Shown here: one piece after another, positions 60,694-64,000 of the stretch
How positions within the stretch are numbered: the first letter of the stretch is position 1
Layout: every line of letters begins with the position of its first letter
Assembly (NCBI GenBank): GCA_022821645.1
Contig: JAJEDE010000016.1
Location: 62,001-126,000, forward strand
Length of the DNA: 64,000 bases
Reading direction: 5' to 3'
Source: Chloroflexota bacterium
GTDB lineage: Bacteria > Chloroflexota > UBA11872
The notes under the pieces: generated by a model
Seen by the model: the letters and a program-made list of their open reading frames with translations, nothing else
Databases searched by the model: none
Told to the model about the DNA's origin: nothing
Translations under genes and position numbers: made by a program

Positions 60694-61092
60694 ATGCCGA
60701 TTGTTCGGATAGCGGAGCAGGCGGTGGGGGCTTGGCGGCCGGGGCAGGTGGTGCGGGAGGTTGTGGGGGAGGCGCAGGGGTCGCGGTCGGTGTCGATGCA
60801 GCATTTTGAGGTGGAGCCGGGGGCGGTGACGCCGTTGCATCGGCATGACGTGGATGAGGCGATTTTGGTGTTGAGCGGGCGGCTGCGGGTGCGGATCGAG
60901 GACGAGTGGTCGGACGCAGCGGCGGGGGACGTGTGCGTGTTTCCGGCGGATTCGCCGCACGGGTTTGTGGGGGCCGGGGACGGGGTTTCGGAGATCATGG
61001 TGGTGTTTCCGATTCCGGCGGCGATTACGGCGGAGCACACGACGTATCTGGAGGGCGGGCCGCCGGTGACGTGGGGAAACGCGGAGGGGTGA
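60694..61092 (+). CDS. Cupin-domain protein
   Basis: A 132-residue beta-barrel. The two cupin motifs are PLHRHDVDEAILVLSG (metal His pair and Glu) and PADSPHGFVGAGDG (distal His). No further domain. Such small cupins act as isomerases, dioxygenase-like enzymes or metal-storage proteins; no specific role can be given. It lies between the divergent LLM gene and the GPP34 gene. Confidence 0.85.
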   Translation: MPIVRIAEQAVGAWRPGQVVREVVGEAQGSRSVSMQHFEVEPGAVTPLHRHDVDEAILVLSGRLRVRIEDEWSDAAAGDVCVFPADSPHGFVGAGDGVSEIMVVFPIPAAITAEHTTYLEGGPPVTWGNAEG

Positions 61093-61242
61093 GCGGATGC
61101 CAGGGGCGGTGGGGCGAATGGCGGCGTGGGCCATTTACGTCGAAGAGTCGGGGGTACGTGTCGGTCTATGAGCGGGCGTGAAGACCTGGCGCGGGGGTAT
61201 CCTGACGGTAGACCAGAGTTGGCGAGGGAAGGAGCGTGGGCG

Positions 61243-61893
61243 GTGCTGAGATTTCCTGAAGAGATCATGCTGCTGCTGCTGGACGATGAGGGCGGCGATT
61301 TCGTCCGGGTGCCGGAGTGGTCGGTGCAGTGCGCGCTGGCGGGCGCGGTGCTGATGGACCTGGCGCTGGAGAACCGGATCGACACGGACCCGAACTGGCT
61401 GACGGTGATTGACCCGACGCCGGTGGGCGACGACCTGCTCGACCCGACGCTGGAACGAATCACGCAGGCGGACGGGGAACGGGACACGCGCTTCTGGATT
61501 CAAGACATTGCCCAACGCGCGGGCCCGATCCGCGAGCGGGTGCTGGAGCGGTTGGTGGAGCACGGCATCCTGCAGACGCGCGACGAGAAGTTCCTGTGGG
61601 TGTTCCAGTCGCGGCGCTACCCGGCGGTGGACGGCAAGGCCGACCGCGAAGTGAAGCTGCGGATCATGGAAGTGCTGTTCAGCGACGAGATTCCGGACCC
61701 GCGGGACATCGTGATCGTGTGCCTGGCGGAGGCCTGCGGGATCTTCCGCGAGCTGCTGTCGCGGCGGGAACTTGAGCACGTGACCGGGCGGATCGAGCAG
61801 GTGCGCAAGCTGGACCTGATTGGCCGGGAGGTTTCGCAGGCGGTCTGGGACATCGAGACGTCCCTGGCGCTGACGATGCACCCCATGATGTAG
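61243..61893 (+). CDS. GPP34 (GOLPH3-like) phospholipid-binding family protein
   Basis: A 216-residue helical protein starting LRFPEEIMLLLLDDEGG, the conserved opening of GPP34 proteins. It continues with LMDLALENRI and RERVLERLVEHGILQ. The eukaryotic GOLPH3 binds phosphatidylinositol 4-phosphate; bacterial members are widespread but uncharacterised. A GTG at 61243 is chosen because the opening motif follows it; an in-frame ATG further upstream would add about 25 residues without family sequence. Start uncertain, family likely. Confidence 0.8.
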   Translation: MLRFPEEIMLLLLDDEGGDFVRVPEWSVQCALAGAVLMDLALENRIDTDPNWLTVIDPTPVGDDLLDPTLERITQADGERDTRFWIQDIAQRAGPIRERVLERLVEHGILQTRDEKFLWVFQSRRYPAVDGKADREVKLRIMEVLFSDEIPDPRDIVIVCLAEACGIFRELLSRRELEHVTGRIEQVRKLDLIGREVSQAVWDIETSLALTMHPMM

Positions 61894-62015
61894 GCGGCCA
61901 CAGGCCGCTTTTGCTGAGGGATCCAGTTTCAGCCGGGGTGGGCTGCTGGGGCTGTGGCACGAGTGCAGAGGGCAACCACGAGGGTTGCGCCCAAATGCAG
62001 GCCTGACCAGCGGGC

Positions 62016-63692
62016 TTAGTTGGTGGTGACGGCGCCCTGGCTGGCGGAGGAGACGAGGGCGGCGTATTTGGCCATGGCGCCGGTGGGATAGCGGGGAGCC
62101 GGGGGTTGCCAGGAGGCGAGGCGTTCCTCAATCTGGTCGTCGGTGAGGTGGACGTCCAGGGTGCGGTTGGCGACGTTGAAGGTGATCAGGTCGCCGTCCT
62201 GGACGGCGGCGATGGGGCCGCGGCGGAAGGCTTCGGGGGCGACGTGGCCGATCATGAAGCCGTGGGAGGCGCCGGAGAAGCGGCCATCGGTCATGAGGGC
62301 GACGGAATCGCCCAGGCCGGCGCCCTGGATGGCGCCGGTGACGGCCAGCATTTCGCGCATGCCGGGGCCGCCGGCGGGGCCTTCGTTGCGGATGACGATG
62401 AAGGAACCGGGCTCGATGTCCTGGTCGATGACGGCCTGGAAGCAGGCTTCCTCGCCGTCGAAAACGCGGGCGGGGCCGGTGAAGGTGTCGCGTTCCTGGC
62501 CGGAGACCTTGATGACGCAGCCGTCCGGGGCCAGGTTGCCGCGCAGGATGAGGATGCCGCCGGTGGGTTTGAGGGGGTTGTCGGCGGGGTAGATGACCTG
62601 CTGGCCGGGGGTTTCCACGGCCGCGTTGGCCACCTCGCCGATGGTGCGGCCGTCGACGTAGCGTTCATCGCCGTGGAGCAGGCCGAGCTTGTGGAGTTCG
62701 CGGGCCACGAGGGACAGGCCGCCGGCCTGGAAGACGTCGGTGGCGACGTAGTTCCCCCAGGGCTTGAGGTCGGCCAGAATGGGGACGCGGGCGGCGATGC
62801 GGTCGAAGTCTTCGAGCTCCAGGTCCACGCGGGCCTCGTGGGCGATGGCCATGATGTGGAGCACGGCGTTGGTGGAGCCGCCGGTGGCGGCGACGGCGGA
62901 GATGGCGTTCTCGACGGACTCGCGGGTGATGATGTCGCGGGGGCGGACGTCGCGATCAAGCAGGTCCATCACCAGGCGGCCGGCTTCGAAGGCGGTGTCG
63001 GCCTTGCCGCCGTCCATGGCGGGCACGACGTTGGCGCCGGGCGGGCTGATGCCCAGGAAGTCGAGGGCAGTGGCCATGGTGTTGGCGGTGAACTGGCCGC
63101 CGCAGGCGCCGGCGCCGGGGCAGGCGGCGTTTTCGATCTCCATCAGTTCGTCGGCGCTGAGCTTGCCGGCGGCGTGAGCGCCGACGCCTTCGAAGACTTC
63201 CTGGATGGTGATGTCCTGGCCGCGGAACTTGCCGGGGGCAATGCTGCCGCTATAGAGAGCTAGTCCGGGAATGTTGAGGCGAGCGAGGGCCATGGCGCCG
63301 GCGGGGATGGTCTTGTCGCAGCCGACGATGACGACGAGGGCGTCGAAGGAGTGGCCGATGGCGGCGACTTCGATGGAGTCGGTGATGACCTCGCGGCTGA
63401 TGAGCGAGGCGCGCATGCCCTCGGTGCCCATGGAGACGCCGTCGCTGACGGAAATGGTGTTGACCTCCATGGGGGTTCCGCCCGCGGCGCGGATGCCCTC
63501 CTTGACGCGCTGGGCCATGCGCCGGTGGTTGAAGTTGCAGGGCATGGTTTCGATCCACTGGTGCGCCACGCCGACGATGGGCCGGGCCAGGTCTTCATCG
63601 GAAAAGCCGATGGACTTGAGCTGAGAACGGGCCGGCGCGCGGGCCGGGCCGTCGGTCATGGCGGCGCTGTTGCGCTTGCGTGGATCGGACAT
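62016..63692 (-). CDS. ilvD: Dihydroxy-acid dehydratase
   Basis: A 558-residue [Fe-S] dehydratase of branched-chain amino acid synthesis, converting 2,3-dihydroxy-isovalerate (or -methylvalerate) to the 2-oxo acid. Cluster cysteines are in ETMPCNFNH, VGCDKTIPAGAM and ENAACPGAGACGGQFT. The catalytic Ser region appears as MTDGRFSGASHGFMIGHVAP, and TGAMAKYAALVSSAS is the usual C-terminus. Complete. No ilvC or ilvB is adjacent. Confidence 0.96.
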   Translation of the reverse strand: MSDPRKRNSAAMTDGPARAPARSQLKSIGFSDEDLARPIVGVAHQWIETMPCNFNHRRMAQRVKEGIRAAGGTPMEVNTISVSDGVSMGTEGMRASLISREVITDSIEVAAIGHSFDALVVIVGCDKTIPAGAMALARLNIPGLALYSGSIAPGKFRGQDITIQEVFEGVGAHAAGKLSADELMEIENAACPGAGACGGQFTANTMATALDFLGISPPGANVVPAMDGGKADTAFEAGRLVMDLLDRDVRPRDIITRESVENAISAVAATGGSTNAVLHIMAIAHEARVDLELEDFDRIAARVPILADLKPWGNYVATDVFQAGGLSLVARELHKLGLLHGDERYVDGRTIGEVANAAVETPGQQVIYPADNPLKPTGGILILRGNLAPDGCVIKVSGQERDTFTGPARVFDGEEACFQAVIDQDIEPGSFIVIRNEGPAGGPGMREMLAVTGAIQGAGLGDSVALMTDGRFSGASHGFMIGHVAPEAFRRGPIAAVQDGDLITFNVANRTLDVHLTDDQIEERLASWQPPAPRYPTGAMAKYAALVSSASQGAVTTN

Positions 63693-63835
63693 TGAGGAGT
63701 CCTTGTGGTTTGGAGACAGTGGCCGTGTCGGGCTACATGGTGGGGGCGGAGGCGTGGGGATTCAAGGTTGACGGCTTGCGGCTCGTCGCTATCGTTCGGG
63801 CGAGCGGAAATCCCGGCGTGCGCCGCGCCTAGCGG

Positions 63836-64000
63836 TCAGTCCTGGTGGAAGAGTTCCTCCAGCATCTGGAGGGGGACGAGGCCGGAGGCGGTGTCGACGT
63901 CGAGGATGTCCTCGTGCTCGGCCTGCCAGCGGGCCTGGACGTCTGACTTGTCAAGGTAGGCGGAGGCGGCGTCCCAGTCCTCGCATTCCAGGAGGCCGAT
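63836..64000 (-). CDS. L-rhamnose mutarotase-like protein (5' part off window)
   Basis: The final 54 residues of a frame open to the window edge: GLLECEDWDAASAYLDKSDV, ARWQAEHEDILDVD and QMLEELFHQD with a TGA stop. The E-E/D-D-W-A-AYL and ARWQ segments and the ...ELFHQD ending match RhaM-type mutarotases, which interconvert the anomers of L-rhamnose. The N-terminal His motif lies outside the window. Confidence 0.75.
   Translation of the reverse strand: MGLLECEDWDAASAYLDKSDVQARWQAEHEDILDVDTASGLVPLQMLEELFHQD

Noticed and set aside
62106..63263. Frame of 385 codons opposite ilvD
   Set aside because: Gly/Asp/Val-rich antisense shadow of an unmistakable ilvD.

Overview
This 64 kb window comes from a high-G+C bacterial chromosome, roughly two thirds G+C by eye. 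It has dense genes on both strands and many small catabolic enzyme families: Gfo/Idh/MocA oxidoreductases, phytanoyl-CoA dioxygenase, LLM-class flavin oxidoreductase, amidase, amidohydrolase, xylose-isomerase-like barrel and VOC proteins. Together with DUF1640 coiled-coil proteins and tandem sulfatase-like membrane proteins, this suggests an environmental Chloroflexota (SAR202/Dehalococcoidia-like) or a similar heterotroph. There is no rRNA or other phylogenetic marker here, so the placement is an inference.

Layout. 1-13 kb: the end of a sugar-dehydrogenase-like gene, a secreted lipoprotein, a DUF1640 gene split by an in-frame stop, an unaccompanied formate dehydrogenase alpha subunit, a large polytopic membrane protein flanked by two small related membrane proteins, a DUF4395-like protein, and an apolipoprotein-N-acyltransferase-like protein that has lost the catalytic cysteine. 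13.3-13.8 kb: five tRNA genes (Tyr, Asp, two CAT, Leu). 13.8-26.3 kb: a cell-surface block with three tandem sulfatase/LTA-synthase-like membrane proteins, a small membrane protein with an IDPGSGS motif, a methyltransferase, an alpha/beta hydrolase and a Tat-exported glycosidase-like protein. 26-48 kb: mostly metabolism, including IspH, Ldh2-type dehydrogenase, thioredoxin-like YyaL, amidohydrolase, amidase, GH4, CoA-ester lyase and aldehyde dehydrogenase. It also holds two overlapping coiled-coil membrane proteins and a VOC pseudogene.

48-59.3 kb is an accessory island. It carries higBA with a readable promoter/operator, a Fic protein, an orphan HigA, a PstI/BsuBI-type restriction-modification pair, an unrecognised low-G+C gene, a HelD-like helicase with an added nuclease-like insert and zinc ribbons, and a VapB whose VapC partner is cut off after 13 codons. 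Composite interspersed repeats are spread through the island, one of them read in frame inside the helicase gene. 59.3-64 kb returns to metabolism: LLM oxidoreductase, cupin, GPP34 protein, IlvD and a rhamnose-mutarotase-like end.

The most striking signal is an array of eight imperfect 25-bp dyads at 50987-51296, spaced almost exactly 41 bp apart (about four helical turns). The first dyad contains the fic start codon. Two further copies with the same spacing lie at 48508-48572, before higBA. This looks like a phased operator array rather than CRISPR, and the winged-helix-bearing Fic protein is its most obvious candidate ligand.
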